Positions 37,601 through 46,852 of a stretch of 64,000 nt of DNA are shown piece by piece. The translations under genes and the position numbers were made by a program. Position 1 is the stretch's first letter. Each line of letters opens with the position of its first letter. This DNA is from Palauibacter sp022826685 (GTDB taxonomy: Bacteria > Gemmatimonadota > Gemmatimonadetes > Palauibacterales > Palauibacteraceae): NCBI RefSeq assembly GCF_965221685.1, contig NZ_OZ244907.1, one strand, 5' to 3'. Below the pieces are notes generated by a model that was not told the origin of the DNA, ran no database searches, and saw only the letters and a list, made by a program, of their open reading frames with translations.

Positions 37601-38136
37601 CCGTGGTTCTGGAGTTCGAGCCAGTACCGGTCCTTGAACACCCGCGCGTGCCACTCCGCGGCCTCCTTCGCCTCGTCGTACCTCTCGTACTGCAGGTAGC
37701 GCGGGACCTCGCCGGCGAGGCAGGCGGAGAGGCAGATGATCCCCTCCGCATACTTCTCAAGCACCTCGCGGTCCACGCGGGGGCGGCGGTAGAAGCCTTC
37801 CGTGTACCCGATGGACGAGAGCTTCACGAGGTTCTGGTACCCGCGCCGGTTTTCGGCGAGCAGGAGGAGGTGGGCGTTGAGGGCCGGGGCCCCCTCTTCC
37901 CGCCTGCGGGCCCGGCGGTCGCCGTACGCGACGTAGACCTCGCAGCCGAGGATCGGCTTGATCCCCTTCGCGCGGGCCTTCTCCTGGAACTCCCACGCGC
38001 CGTGGAGGTTGCCGTGGTCCGTGAGGGCGAGGGCGGGCATGCCGAGTTCGATCGCGCGGTCGATGAGATCGTCGATCCGGTTCGCGCCGTCGAGGAGCGA
38101 GTACTCGCTATGTGTGTGTAGATGTACGAACGGCAT
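34660..38136 (-). CDS. dnaE: DNA polymerase III subunit alpha
   Basis: A 1158-aa replicative polymerase, DnaE1 type. The PHP domain opens at the N-terminus (HTHSEYSLLDG). The catalytic core carries PDIDIDF and later GRGSAAGSIICYAL. The fingers, the helix-hairpin-helix region and a C-terminal OB-fold (VPCVVTETSVRTARKDG onward) follow. Full length, with no intein or frameshift seen. Confidence 0.97.
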   Translation of the reverse strand: MPFVHLHTHSEYSLLDGANRIDDLIDRAIELGMPALALTDHGNLHGAWEFQEKARAKGIKPILGCEVYVAYGDRRARRREEGAPALNAHLLLLAENRRGYQNLVKLSSIGYTEGFYRRPRVDREVLEKYAEGIICLSACLAGEVPRYLQYERYDEAKEAAEWHARVFKDRYWLELQNHGIPKQDVINRGIIQLSEELGLPLVVTNDAHYLRREDADAHDTLLCIGTGKDKDDPDRLRFHGEESYFKTADEMAELFPDLPGLLAETVKIADRCNVEFEKQYQLPDFPLPDRFPEPMAMLRHEATEGAKARYGDPLPEEVRERLDYELGVIENTGYAGYLLIVWDFIVAARERDIPVGPGRGSAAGSIICYALGITDVDPLEFDLLFERFLNPERVSMPDIDIDFCYERRGEVIDYVREKYGQASVGQIITFGTMKARAVIRDVGRVLGFSPSDTDRLAKLVPSTPGYSLTVAQARKKVPELAESDREDAQVRKLLDYAESIEGLARHSSVHAAGVVIAPGPLDDYVPICADSKSGAVITQFDMNALEKAGMLKMDFLGLRTLTVIDDAARNVAERHGIRVDWEEIGLEDPAVYEMLAAGRTSGVFQFESSLATDKLRAMRCDRFDDLVAVNALIRPGPLDSGMTDVYIRRKRGEAVEYPHPDLKEVLEPTYGVITYQEQVMRAANLLAGFSLAEADVLRKAVGKKDAELTDKVLGEFVTRAVERGVKKPKAREIAKLIRTFGRYGFNKAHSVAYALLSYRTAWLKAHYPAEFMAGLLSSEIGSTDSVVQYIGAARLLGIRVLPPSVKESGYRFTVVDDPEDPGKSAIRFGLGAIKGVGHSAIRSIQAAREEAPFESFIDFLERIDLRLNNSRVIQALIGAGALDDMGDRAALSAGLEVMLNEAQLRRQEAESGQTSLFGGESAETRPELELPIVSAWSERDRLREEKERLGFYISGHPLERYRDLVELYSLEAKTTNLRERRDRKVEVPCVVTETSVRTARKDGREWARLTIEDFHGTATTLVFGDVWQKNRDLLTDDRPVLIEGTVSGNSRDDDDPPIFLDSVRPLAEVRDEGQVGILIELREDEQPEPGAFTRARELLEASPGRGPLYLEARNGEPEDEARPPRFASRTLRVDPTPSLVAELRGLLGGIGVRLVRNR

Positions 38137-38186
38137 CCAGGCGACCCTGTCCGGCCAGGCGTGTCAGATTCGGTTGTCGCGTTCGG

Positions 38187-39206
38187 CTATGTGCAGCGGA
38201 ACGATCCGAGTATCTCCTGCAGCTGCAGCATGTACTCGTACTTGGGCCGGTTCGGCGAATAGAGCCACGCATCGACGAAGTACGTGCGCGCCGGACAGTC
38301 GACCAGCCAGACGATGAACGGACCCGCCGCGGGGAATCCGCCCGTCTCATCCTGCCACACGCCGGTCACTTCCAGCGCGGGGCGGCCCTCCCACATGAAG
38401 TTGACCACGCTCGAGTTCGAGTCGTCGATGCGCTGCGGGACGTTGTAATGCGTGCCGTCGATCTCCGCCCGCCACTCCAGCGCGAGTTCCCTCGTCAGCG
38501 AGTCCGCGTTCGGGCGCCAGGCGACGAGGACCGAGCGGATGAGCTCGCTCGGGTCCGGGTTGTCGTTGCGCAGGATGACGAGGCTGTCGCCCCCGCCGAG
38601 GTCCCGGGCGATGCGGTCGTAGACCTGGGGAACGAGGAGGGAGAACCCGAACCGCCGTCCCAGATCCGTCCTGAGCGCGGTATCCGCCGCCGTCGCGAAC
38701 ATCCGCCGCAGCACCAGCTGGCGGTAGCTCGTGTCCACCGCGTTCAGGACCGACGGCAGCGCCGCGACCCACGACTCCGCCTCCCGGCCCGACCGCAGGA
38801 GCGCGGCCGTCACGGTCTGGCCCAGCGCCCAGACGTCCGAGGCCTGGAAGACACGGCCCGGCTCCAGCGCGGAGAGGTCCTGGCCCGCCTCCTCCGCCAC
38901 CTCGAGCAGGAGCGGGTCGTCCGCCGTCCCGAACACGATGAGGTTACGGAAGAGTTTCAGTTCGCCCGCGCTTTCGTGACCGGGATCGGCGAAGGTGACC
39001 TCGTACTGCTTCTCGTCGCGGCTCGTGAAGATCGTGGGCTCCAGCACCTGCCGGGTCTCCTCCTCCACTTGCAGCGTGAGAGAGTCCGGGGCGATGATGA
39101 TGAGGCTGTTCGCTTCTCCGAAGGCCGTCTGCTTGCTGCAGGCGGAGAGGACCGGGAGCGCGGCCGCGAGGAGCGCCGTCAGGGCGCGGAAGGGACGGAT
39201 TTTCAT
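38187..39206 (-). CDS. DUF4837-family lipoprotein
   Basis: A 339-aa lipoprotein with a signal and lipobox LSAC at about residue 23. The remainder matches the DUF4837 pattern: an early IIIAPDSL segment, a long helical middle, SLLVPQVYDRI, and a C-terminal WQDE-GGF-GPFIVWLVDC region. The family occurs in Bacteroidota and Gemmatimonadota-like genomes and has no known function. It lies upstream of dnaE on the same strand with a 50-bp gap. Confidence 0.75.
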   Translation of the reverse strand: MKIRPFRALTALLAAALPVLSACSKQTAFGEANSLIIIAPDSLTLQVEEETRQVLEPTIFTSRDEKQYEVTFADPGHESAGELKLFRNLIVFGTADDPLLLEVAEEAGQDLSALEPGRVFQASDVWALGQTVTAALLRSGREAESWVAALPSVLNAVDTSYRQLVLRRMFATAADTALRTDLGRRFGFSLLVPQVYDRIARDLGGGDSLVILRNDNPDPSELIRSVLVAWRPNADSLTRELALEWRAEIDGTHYNVPQRIDDSNSSVVNFMWEGRPALEVTGVWQDETGGFPAAGPFIVWLVDCPARTYFVDAWLYSPNRPKYEYMLQLQEILGSFRCT

Positions 39207-39275
39207 GCGAGTGAAGCTAGACCGGCGGGCTGGCGGCGGCAATCGAAGAGGACCCCTCGAAGGACGGTTTTCGCC

Positions 39276-40850
39276 GTGAAGTCGCGCCGCGATTTCCTCG
39301 CCGCCTGGACCCGTTCCGCCGCGTTCTGCGCGCTCGCCCCGCTCCCCCTCGCGCAGTTCGGCCCCGGAGCCTCCGTGCGCGGCCGCGAACTCGGCCCGCG
39401 CGCCGCCCGCCCGGTGTCGGCGAACCAGTTCCCGTTCGAACTCGGGGTGGCCTCCGGCGAGCCCGCCGCCGACGGCGTCGTCCTCTGGACCCGCCTCCTC
39501 GCCCTGCCCGGCGACCCCGCCGCCGCCTTCCCCGTCCGGTGGGAGATCGCCTCGGACGAGGGATTCCGGAGCGTCGTCCAAAGTGGAGAAGCCGCCGCCC
39601 TCGCCGAACTCGGCCACTCCGTCCACGTGGAGGTCGACGGCCTCGACCCCGAACGCAACTACTGGTACCGGTTCCACGCCGCCGGCGCGACGAGCCCCGC
39701 CGGCCGCACCCGCACCGCCCCCGCCCCCGGCGCGATGCCCGACCGCTTCGATTTCGTCTTCGTCTCCTGCCAGCACTACGAGCGCGGCTGGTACACCGGC
39801 TTCCGCCACATGGCCGCCGAGACCCCGTCGCTCGTCATCCACCTCGGCGACTACATCTACGAGAGCGGCCCCGGCCTCCGGAACGACCTCGTCCGCCGCC
39901 ACGACACCGAGGAACCCCGCACCCTCGAGGCCTACCGCGCGCGGTACGCCCTATATAAAAGGGATCCCGACCTCCAGGCCGCCCACGCCGCCGCCCCCTG
40001 GGTCTTCACCCCCGACGACCACGAGGTCGACAACGACTGGGCCGGCCTCCACAACACCGAGGCGATGGCCCGCGACGCCTTCCTCGCCCGCCGCACCGCC
40101 GCCTTCCAGGCGCTGTACGAACACTTCCCCCTCCGCCGAGCGTCCCTCCCCACCGGCCCCGACGCGCAGCTCTACCGGCGCCTCGACTTCGGCTCGCTGA
40201 TGCGCCTGCACGTCCTCGACACCCGCCAGTACCGCACCCTCCAGCCCTGCGGAGGCCGCCGCCAACCCCCCTGCCCCGAACAACACGCCGAGTCCGCCAC
40301 CATCCTCGGAGCTTCGCAGGCCGACTGGCTCCTCGACGGCCTCGACTCGTCCGTCGCGCGCTACAACGTCCTCGCCAACCAGGTCTTCATGGCCCGCCTC
40401 CTCGAGGGCACGGACGAACTCACCCTCCCCATGGACAAATGGGACGGCTACCCCGCCGACCGCGCCCGCCTCATGACCTTCCTCCACGACCGCCGCCCCT
40501 CCAACCCCATCGTCCTCACCGGCGACCTCCACACCAACTGGGTCAACGACCTCAAACTCGACTTCGACCGCCCCGCTTCTCCGATCGTCGGAACCGAATT
40601 CGCCGGCACCTCCATCTCCTCCAGCGGAGACGGCGTCGACACCGGCCCCCAAGGCAAAAACGCCATGAGCCACAACCCCCACATCAAGTTCTTCAACGCC
40701 CAACGCGGCTACGTCCGCTGCAGTCTCTCGCCGGAGCGCTTGCGAACCGACTTCCGCGTCATGCCCTACGTCACCCGCCCCAACGCCCCCATCGCCACCC
40801 GCGCGAGCTACATCGTCGAGAACGGAATCCCCGGCGCCCAGCAAACTTGA
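39276..40850 (+). CDS. phoD: Tat-exported PhoD-type alkaline phosphatase/phosphodiesterase
   Basis: A 524-aa protein starting at a GTG with AAGGA upstream. The N-terminus has the twin-arginine motif (SRRDFLAA) followed by a hydrophobic segment, so it is exported folded. The N-terminal domain is the PhoD FNIII-like fold. The metallophosphatase part has HLGDYIYE, TPDDHEVDNDW and LTGDLHTNW, matching the metal-site motifs of the Fe/Ca PhoD family. Codon use in the last 900 bp is strikingly C-rich at third positions. The last ten codons fall inside a 345-bp duplicated unit shared with the tRNA region. Confidence 0.9.
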   Translation: MKSRRDFLAAWTRSAAFCALAPLPLAQFGPGASVRGRELGPRAARPVSANQFPFELGVASGEPAADGVVLWTRLLALPGDPAAAFPVRWEIASDEGFRSVVQSGEAAALAELGHSVHVEVDGLDPERNYWYRFHAAGATSPAGRTRTAPAPGAMPDRFDFVFVSCQHYERGWYTGFRHMAAETPSLVIHLGDYIYESGPGLRNDLVRRHDTEEPRTLEAYRARYALYKRDPDLQAAHAAAPWVFTPDDHEVDNDWAGLHNTEAMARDAFLARRTAAFQALYEHFPLRRASLPTGPDAQLYRRLDFGSLMRLHVLDTRQYRTLQPCGGRRQPPCPEQHAESATILGASQADWLLDGLDSSVARYNVLANQVFMARLLEGTDELTLPMDKWDGYPADRARLMTFLHDRRPSNPIVLTGDLHTNWVNDLKLDFDRPASPIVGTEFAGTSISSSGDGVDTGPQGKNAMSHNPHIKFFNAQRGYVRCSLSPERLRTDFRVMPYVTRPNAPIATRASYIVENGIPGAQQT

Positions 40851-40936
40851 ACCCACCGCGCCGCACCCATAGGATGGAGTCCGCCCGGCGCCCGACCCTC
40901 CCTCAGCACGGAACGGTCGCGCGCCGGTCTTCTTCG

Positions 40937-41077
<141 letters not shown>

Positions 41078-41281
41078 CGCTCCCCGGTCGCTAAGCCGCG
41101 ACCTGCGGGTGGCAGCTGTCGATTGCGATCGAGAATGACACCCGGCGGGAGATGACGAGCCCAGGAGTGGAATCCCCGGCGCTCAAGAAACTTGAACCCG
41201 CCGCGCCGCGCCCATAGGATGGAAGCCGCCGGCGCCCGACCCTCCGTCTCGAACGAAGCGGTCGTGCGCCGGTCTTCTTCG

Positions 41282-41356
<75 letters not shown>

Positions 41357-41433
41357 CTTCCCAGCCATCGGATCCAGCTCCAGCCCTCCGCTCCGATCCC
41401 TGGACCGACCTCACGGACGACCAAGTCGCCCCA

Positions 41434-41523
41434 GGTAGTTCAACCGAGCGCCCCTCCGGGGCGCAAGCTCGGTGGAGCAGCGGCCCCGCAGGGGACGGTG
41501 CTTCACCAAATCTACCCGGGCCC
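41434..41523 (+). repeat. tRNA-Ile 3'-half remnant with palindromic insert, copy 2
   Basis: The T-arm 5' half GGTAGTTCAA is at 41434-41443, a 66-nt insert at 41444-41509 and the T-arm/acceptor 3' half ATCTACCCGGGCCC at 41510-41523. No D-arm or anticodon arm precedes it. The insert has a perfect CCGAGC-GCCCC / GGGGC-GCAA-GCTCGG hairpin and a TGGAGCA/TGCTTCA stem. Upstream 30 bp resemble those before copy 3. Confidence 0.6.
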
Positions 41524-41595
41524 TCTCTCCCGCCGCCTCCGATCTTCGCCAAGCGGTCCGATCTGCGGCGACTTCAACGACGGCAACGTCGCCAC

Positions 41596-41686
41596 GTGGT
41601 TCGACCGGCGCCCCGGTTCCGTGCGCAAGCCCGGTGAAGCAGCGGCCCCATAGGAGACGGTGCTTCACCAACTCCACCTGGGCCCA
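41596..41686 (+). repeat. tRNA 3'-half remnant with palindromic insert, copy 3
   Basis: GTGGTTCGA (41596-41604) is followed by a 67-nt insert and then CTCCACCTGGGCCCA (41672-41686). The insert keeps the TGAAGCA/TGCTTCA stem and CACCA end, but its first hairpin is degraded. It is the most diverged of the three copies. Confidence 0.55.
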
Positions 41687-41798
41687 CGACTCCCCTGCGC
41701 ATCGCTGCCTAGGCGGCTTCCGACGACCACGTCTCTTCTGCGGGCTTGGCTCGTCTGTCCAGCGGCTGCCACTCGGTTTGACTCAGAGGCAGCCGAAA

Positions 41799-43124
41799 TT
41801 ACTCGACACCAAGCACAAGTGCATCCCAGTCCCCGACCCTACCTTCTTGGAGAACTTGGTATATTCCCGCGCGGCAGCGCCCTTGAGCCCTTGCGAGCAG
41901 ATCACGGTTGGCGTCGCTCTCCCTTACTTCGCCGTGGTGGACAGCCAGGGACGCCGTGCCGTATGCCTTCTTCAAGATCTTATATGCGTCCTGTCGCTCC
42001 TCGGCTTCCTTGCCGAGGAGCCACGCGCCCGTCAACGCAAGCCGGAATGATAACTGCTGATCGGACTTGTGGGGGAGAAACAGCGACTCAAGTGCGATAC
42101 GGAGATCAATGAACTGGTCGGTGAGACCTTTCCGGCGGTCATTCGACCGTTTCCAGCGCGCGACCGCAACGCGAGTACGGGGGTCCGCAGCCTTCAACGC
42201 TTCGCCGAGCCGTTGGAGGTCGTCTTCGGCCGGGTTAGGCACTGCATCGTAATCGAGATCGAGCGTCATCACATCCCCGCTGATGGATTCTCCTCGGCAC
42301 GCAGCGGGTTGACCTAGGCGATCCGGCTCCCCCCAAGTCACGTCAGCATTACTGAGCGCCGCGAGGTCACCGTAGTCGTTCCATCCGAGGCCCATGTCAA
42401 CATATGTATCAAACTCCAACGACAGGATCTCGCAAAGATTCTCGAAACCCAAATGGGGCGACAACTTCGCCTCGACAGCGTTGAATAGATTCTCGACGTC
42501 CGGACGGAAGAGGGCTGGTTTAGCGATGGTCTCCATGGACACGATCGTATGCCCGAGGTACGCCGAAGGAGATATACGGCCTCGAGAAGGGAGTCGTGCC
42601 GACAAATCGTCGGAGGTAAGCGGCAACGGGACAAGCTTGATCCCGTCAGCTAAGTCGAGGGGTTCCCGGATCGTAACTCCAACGACTCGGCATGTACGAT
42701 ACGTTACGGGTTTCCCACTTCTCCACTGTTCAAGGAGCCTGACCATCCGGTCGACTCCGAGGATCGCTGCCCCCTTGACCAGCGCTACTCCGAACTCTTG
42801 CACTGTTGACATTCTGTACGACACTACGCCGTCCGACCACGGCTTGGTTCCGGCCATGAGTGGGCTGGCCCATGGGAAGGCATGCCCGATGCAATCGGAC
42901 TCCGTATCGACGTGCTCCGCGAGAACTTCACGCAGGCAATCCGTGACGACTGAACCATGTGAGTCTGGTATCCGTGTACGGGCACGTCTCGTCTCCCGTA
43001 GTACTCCATCGCCCCACGTCGCCCCTTCATACCTCTCACGGAACTCGCTCGGGCCCATGGCCCCTTCAACGTCGAACGTAGTCTCACTCAACGCACGAGA
43101 CAGGAATTCTCCAAGGTCTTCCAT
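41799..43124 (-). CDS. Hypothetical protein with probable ApeA-like HEPN C-terminal domain
   Basis: A 441-aa soluble protein. The first 280 residues show mixed alpha/beta structure with no recognised family. The C-terminal 130 residues are helical with FIDLRIALESLFLP, then LRLALTGAWLLG-like helices and SLAVHHGE near the end. This pattern resembles HEPN domains of the ApeA/large-antiphage type. The usual Arg of the R-x4-H motif is not in register (the residues before VHH are TASLA), so RNase activity is doubtful. Codon use and GC differ from the core genes. It is the first gene of the island. Confidence 0.6.
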   Translation of the reverse strand: MEDLGEFLSRALSETTFDVEGAMGPSEFRERYEGATWGDGVLRETRRARTRIPDSHGSVVTDCLREVLAEHVDTESDCIGHAFPWASPLMAGTKPWSDGVVSYRMSTVQEFGVALVKGAAILGVDRMVRLLEQWRSGKPVTYRTCRVVGVTIREPLDLADGIKLVPLPLTSDDLSARLPSRGRISPSAYLGHTIVSMETIAKPALFRPDVENLFNAVEAKLSPHLGFENLCEILSLEFDTYVDMGLGWNDYGDLAALSNADVTWGEPDRLGQPAACRGESISGDVMTLDLDYDAVPNPAEDDLQRLGEALKAADPRTRVAVARWKRSNDRRKGLTDQFIDLRIALESLFLPHKSDQQLSFRLALTGAWLLGKEAEERQDAYKILKKAYGTASLAVHHGEVRESDANRDLLARAQGRCRAGIYQVLQEGRVGDWDALVLGVE

Positions 43125-43269
43125 CCCAGAGCCTCCAAATGGTTGATTGCGACGAAAACACGGGGAGCACTTCCAACCTAGCGGCGCCCTCCGCTCGCGA
43201 CGTTACGTGTCACCCGCTTGGTAGCCTAACGATTCGCAGATCCGTGTACGTCCCCGATCGACGGCAATG

Positions 43270-43299
43270 TTGACAGCACCCGATGGTGCAGCGGAGAAT
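43270..43299 (+). promoter_or_regulatory. Candidate sigma-70 promoter
   Basis: TTGACA at 43270-43275, an 18-bp spacer, then GAGAAT at 43294-43299. A TATGAT lies a little further on (43304-43309) and could be the real -10. It is located just before the 43334 gene. Confidence 0.35.
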
Positions 43300-43333
43300 A
43301 CGGTATGATTTCATCTCTTCCGCGGTCCGCGTC

Positions 43334-43906
43334 ATGCTAGTCACACACACATATCTGTCTACGACTCGCGGTCGTCACAAGTACCTCTTCTTCCTACTGC
43401 TTGAAGACTACCTTCAGGAACAACAGGAGTTCTCGACGGCACTTCGGGCAAGCTTGGAACGCTTCGCGCGCGATCTACAGGATGAAGCAGCGCTCGTACG
43501 CCCGTTCACAGGCGATATTGAGGCCACTCGACGGCAGGTTCTGGACAAGCCTTGGTCGGGATCGGCGATGCGGGAGATCCAGAAGACCCCCAGCCTGCTG
43601 ACGATCGATCGTGACTTCGACACATTCGACCCCGAGGAGCATCGGTGGCTCCAGATCAAGATTCCTTTGCGTGGACGCGAGCACGAGACGGCTCGGATGC
43701 TCGAAGGTCTGGCGAGACTGATCACATCTAATCCCGATGATGATGTCTTTCATCGAGCCCGTCGCCTGGTCCGTCGAGGCGAGCTGGAACTCGGCAAGAT
43801 CGTAGAGTGCAAACCGGGTGTCTTCGGAGTCAGCGTGAACTTGTTGGAGCTAGGACGGAACGTGCCGCTGCTCTTGAGTTCCAGGAGGGGTCCAAGTGCT
43901 GGGTAG
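43334..43906 (+). CDS. Hypothetical island protein
   Basis: A 190-aa soluble protein from the ATG at 43334. The frame is open from an earlier ATG at 43283, but a likely promoter lies over that start. Helical N-terminal half rich in Glu/Arg (LLLEDYLQEQQEF); the middle has FDTFDPEEHRWLQIKIPL; the end has short beta strands. No family was recognised. It is divergent from the HEPN-like gene. Confidence 0.5.
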   Translation: MLVTHTYLSTTRGRHKYLFFLLLEDYLQEQQEFSTALRASLERFARDLQDEAALVRPFTGDIEATRRQVLDKPWSGSAMREIQKTPSLLTIDRDFDTFDPEEHRWLQIKIPLRGREHETARMLEGLARLITSNPDDDVFHRARRLVRRGELELGKIVECKPGVFGVSVNLLELGRNVPLLLSSRRGPSAG

Positions 43907-44227
43907 GTGATTGCACGTCGAGATGAGGCAACCATGCCGGTTGTCGCGTCGAGACCCGCCCGCGATCTCTAGTGCAGTGACCCCGGCCTCCCAGGTTGTC
44001 GTGTCGGCAACGGATCGGTCACGCCTAGGCCGACAGTCTATCACGACGATGGCGCACAGGCTGCAACGGTGTGCGGGGAGTAGCACTTGATGCCTCGCCC
44101 GAAACGACCGAGTTTTTTCTGCTGGCTTTCGTGGCACACCGCGAAGCGCGGACGTAGGATGCGCATCGTCCGCATCAAACAGGGACACTAACAAGCCAAC
44201 CAGAATGCTAAACTCTCGGTGGAAATC
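43907..44227. other. Intergenic region upstream of the type III R-M operon
   Basis: 321 bases without a supported gene. The region is moderately AT-rich near 44110 (GTTTTTTCTG) and near 44200, where the mod promoter probably lies. No clear terminator or repeat was seen. Confidence 0.35.
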
Positions 44228-46852
44228 ATGACGCGGCGACGAAGCAAGGCGGGGCGGGATATCGCGACGTACGAGCATCCCGACAAGGAGCGTGTCAACA
44301 ACCCGCCGGTCGGTTTGGTCACGCCGGAGACGGACGGAGATGCTCCAGGTAAGTCGTATGCCCACGACCCGCACCTCGATCCTGAGATTTCTTGGTCCGG
44401 CAAGGCTGAACATACGTCGTTCGAGGTGCCGACCGTCTCGTTGCACGTCCACGAGCGGATCGACCCGCGTACGATCATCGAAGCGGTACGCAAAGTGGGA
44501 GACACGGAGGAACAGGGATCGCTGTTTTTTGCTCCCGAGGAGAACCCACCGCTCCGGCAAGCCATAGAGTTCTACAGGCATCGGCACAACTGGACCAACC
44601 GGCTGGTCGCTGGCGACAGCCTGCTGGTCATGAACAGTCTGATCGAGAAGGAGGGCCTCGCGGGACGGGTCCAGATGGTGTACATGGATCCACCCTACGG
44701 TATTGACTACGGCTCAAACTTCCAACCCTTCGTGAATCGCCGTACTGTCACCGACGGCCGGGATGAGGACCTAACCCAAGAGCCGGAGACGATCCGCGCC
44801 TTCCGGGACACCTGGGAACTCGGCATCCACTCCTATCTGACCTATCTCCGCGACCGCCTGCTACTGTGCCGTGAACTCCTGGCAGACGCAGGTTCCATTT
44901 TCATGCAAATCAACGACGAGAATCTCTCACTCGTCCATCTCGTCATGTCGGAGGTCTTCGGAGCTGAGAATTTCGTAGTACACATTCCCTTCAAGAAGAA
45001 GGGCGGCCAGAAAGGGGCACTACTCGATCCTGTGAACGACTTCCTGATCTGGTTTGCGAAGGATAAGACCCGTGTCCGGGAAGCGTACAACCAGCTCTTC
45101 GAACGCACACCTCTGGATCGTGATCTCGTTGAAACGTTCCGTTATGTGGAATTTCCAGATGGTGACGTTACCACGCTAGCTAAACTAGAGAAAAGAGAGA
45201 ATCGACCTGATAGGTATTATCGCGACCACCCTGATCGGGTGCTCTCCGAACACCCAGGTGCGCGCATCTTCAAATCCGAGAATCTCACGGCTGGCGGGTT
45301 TCGAAAAAACCAAAGCCGCATCTTCACTTATGAGGGCAGGGATTTCGATCCGGGCATCTCGAAGGGTAACTGCTGGAAACACACGGTGGTTGCAGAGGGC
45401 GGTGGACCATCGGGAATGGAACGGTTGGCGGCCGCAAATCGGCTCTATGTGGGTCGTGACCAAATCGGTTTCAAGCGTTACGTCGACGATTTCGGGTATA
45501 AGGCGCTTAGCAACTGGTGGGACAACCTAGGAGGAGCGGCCAGCCCAATCTACGTTGTTCAGACGAACTCCGAGATCGTAAAGCGTGTCCTCCTCATGAC
45601 CACGCAGCCCGGCGATCTCGTTCTTGATCCCACGTGCGGCGGTGGCACGACGGCACACGTAGCTGAGGAGTGGGGACGGCGTTGGATCACCTGTGATTCA
45701 TCCCGCGTCTCTCTCACGCTGGCTAAGCAGCGTTTCATGAGCTCTGTCTTTGAGTACTTCCAACTCGCTCACTCCGACGAAGGCGTGGGCGGTGGCTTCA
45801 ACTACAAGACTGCACCGCATGTCACATCGACCGATGTCGCGAACGACCAGCCACCGGCCGTCGAGATCCTCTACGACCAGCCGAAGATCGACCGCTCCAA
45901 GGCTCGCGTCACAGGTCCATTCACAGTTGAGGCGGTGCCGGCGCCGTCAGTGATTTCCCTCGACGAGATCGACCAGGGCGAGGCGCTGCCCGCCGACGCC
46001 TCGGTGGCGCGCACGGGGCCGACGATTCGGCAAGGCGACTGGCGCGACGAGCTTCTGAAGACCGGCATTCGGGGCAGCGGCGGTCAACACATCTCGTTCG
46101 TTAGACTGGAACCGCTGCCCGGCGCCAAATGGCTACACGCCGACGGCGAGACGCGATCTAGCGAAGCTCGAGAGAAGGATCCGGCGGACACCGCGTCTGG
46201 CTCGCGGGTAGTCGTATCGTTCGGACCGGACCACGCACCACTGGAGCAACGCCAAGTCGCACGGGCGATCGAGGAAGCATCGTCCTTAGTTCCACGGCCG
46301 ACGGCCATCGTCTTCGCGGCCTTCCAGTTCGACCCCGAGGCATCCAAGGACATCGATGAGACCAACTGGCCCGGCGTCACGTTGCTGAAGGCGCAAATGA
46401 ACGCGGACCTGCTGACCGATGACCTCAAGAAGAAACGCACGAGCAACCAGGGCTTCTGGCTCATCGGGCAGCCTGATGTGGCTTTGGAGCGCATTCGCGA
46501 TGGAGAAGACGAGGGCAGGTTCCGCGTCTCGGTAGACGGCTTCGACTACTACAACACCGAGACCGGCAATGTCGAATCCGGACGCGCCGACCGGATCGCA
46601 GTCTGGATGCTCGATCCCGACTACGACGGGCGCAGCCTGTTCCCGCGCCAAGTGTTCTTCCCGATGGCTGGTGGCAACGACGGGTGGGCCAAGCTCGCGC
46701 ACAGCCTCAGTGCCGAGATCGATGCTGAGCGGATGGCAGCCTATCGCGGGACCGTCTCCCTCCCGTTTGAACCCGGGGAACACCGACGCGCGGCGGTCAA
46801 GATCGTAGACGACCGGGGCGTCGAAAGCCTCAAGATCGTCGAGTTGACGTAA
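44228..46852 (+). CDS. mod: Type III restriction-modification system methyltransferase (Mod)
   Basis: An 874-aa N6-adenine methyltransferase. The catalytic motif IV DPPYGIDYG is at 154-162 and precedes the SAM-binding motif I LDPTCGGGTT at 466-475, the beta-class order typical of type III Mod. The region between and after is the target-recognition part; the C-terminal 300 residues are less conserved. The ATG at 44228 follows GGTGGA; a GTG 9 bp earlier is possible. It modifies one strand of an asymmetric site and also directs cleavage. The next small gene starts inside its stop (TAATG). Confidence 0.92.
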   Translation: MTRRRSKAGRDIATYEHPDKERVNNPPVGLVTPETDGDAPGKSYAHDPHLDPEISWSGKAEHTSFEVPTVSLHVHERIDPRTIIEAVRKVGDTEEQGSLFFAPEENPPLRQAIEFYRHRHNWTNRLVAGDSLLVMNSLIEKEGLAGRVQMVYMDPPYGIDYGSNFQPFVNRRTVTDGRDEDLTQEPETIRAFRDTWELGIHSYLTYLRDRLLLCRELLADAGSIFMQINDENLSLVHLVMSEVFGAENFVVHIPFKKKGGQKGALLDPVNDFLIWFAKDKTRVREAYNQLFERTPLDRDLVETFRYVEFPDGDVTTLAKLEKRENRPDRYYRDHPDRVLSEHPGARIFKSENLTAGGFRKNQSRIFTYEGRDFDPGISKGNCWKHTVVAEGGGPSGMERLAAANRLYVGRDQIGFKRYVDDFGYKALSNWWDNLGGAASPIYVVQTNSEIVKRVLLMTTQPGDLVLDPTCGGGTTAHVAEEWGRRWITCDSSRVSLTLAKQRFMSSVFEYFQLAHSDEGVGGGFNYKTAPHVTSTDVANDQPPAVEILYDQPKIDRSKARVTGPFTVEAVPAPSVISLDEIDQGEALPADASVARTGPTIRQGDWRDELLKTGIRGSGGQHISFVRLEPLPGAKWLHADGETRSSEAREKDPADTASGSRVVVSFGPDHAPLEQRQVARAIEEASSLVPRPTAIVFAAFQFDPEASKDIDETNWPGVTLLKAQMNADLLTDDLKKKRTSNQGFWLIGQPDVALERIRDGEDEGRFRVSVDGFDYYNTETGNVESGRADRIAVWMLDPDYDGRSLFPRQVFFPMAGGNDGWAKLAHSLSAEIDAERMAAYRGTVSLPFEPGEHRRAAVKIVDDRGVESLKIVELT

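Larger units (their letters stand above)
41357..41798. other. Gene-free region downstream of tRNA-Ile
   Basis: Apart from the two insert-bearing tRNA remnants this region has no supported gene. The frames crossing it are antisense-tRNA artefacts. It marks the change from very GC-rich chromosome to the lower-GC island. Confidence 0.5.

Noticed and set aside
35092..38121. 1009-codon plus-strand frame opposite dnaE
   Set aside because: Mirror frame of a highly GC-biased gene with no recognisable domain.
39951..39965. TATATAAAA inside phoD as a possible promoter
   Set aside because: It encodes Leu-Tyr-Lys in a conserved part of the protein and has no matching -35 or downstream gene.
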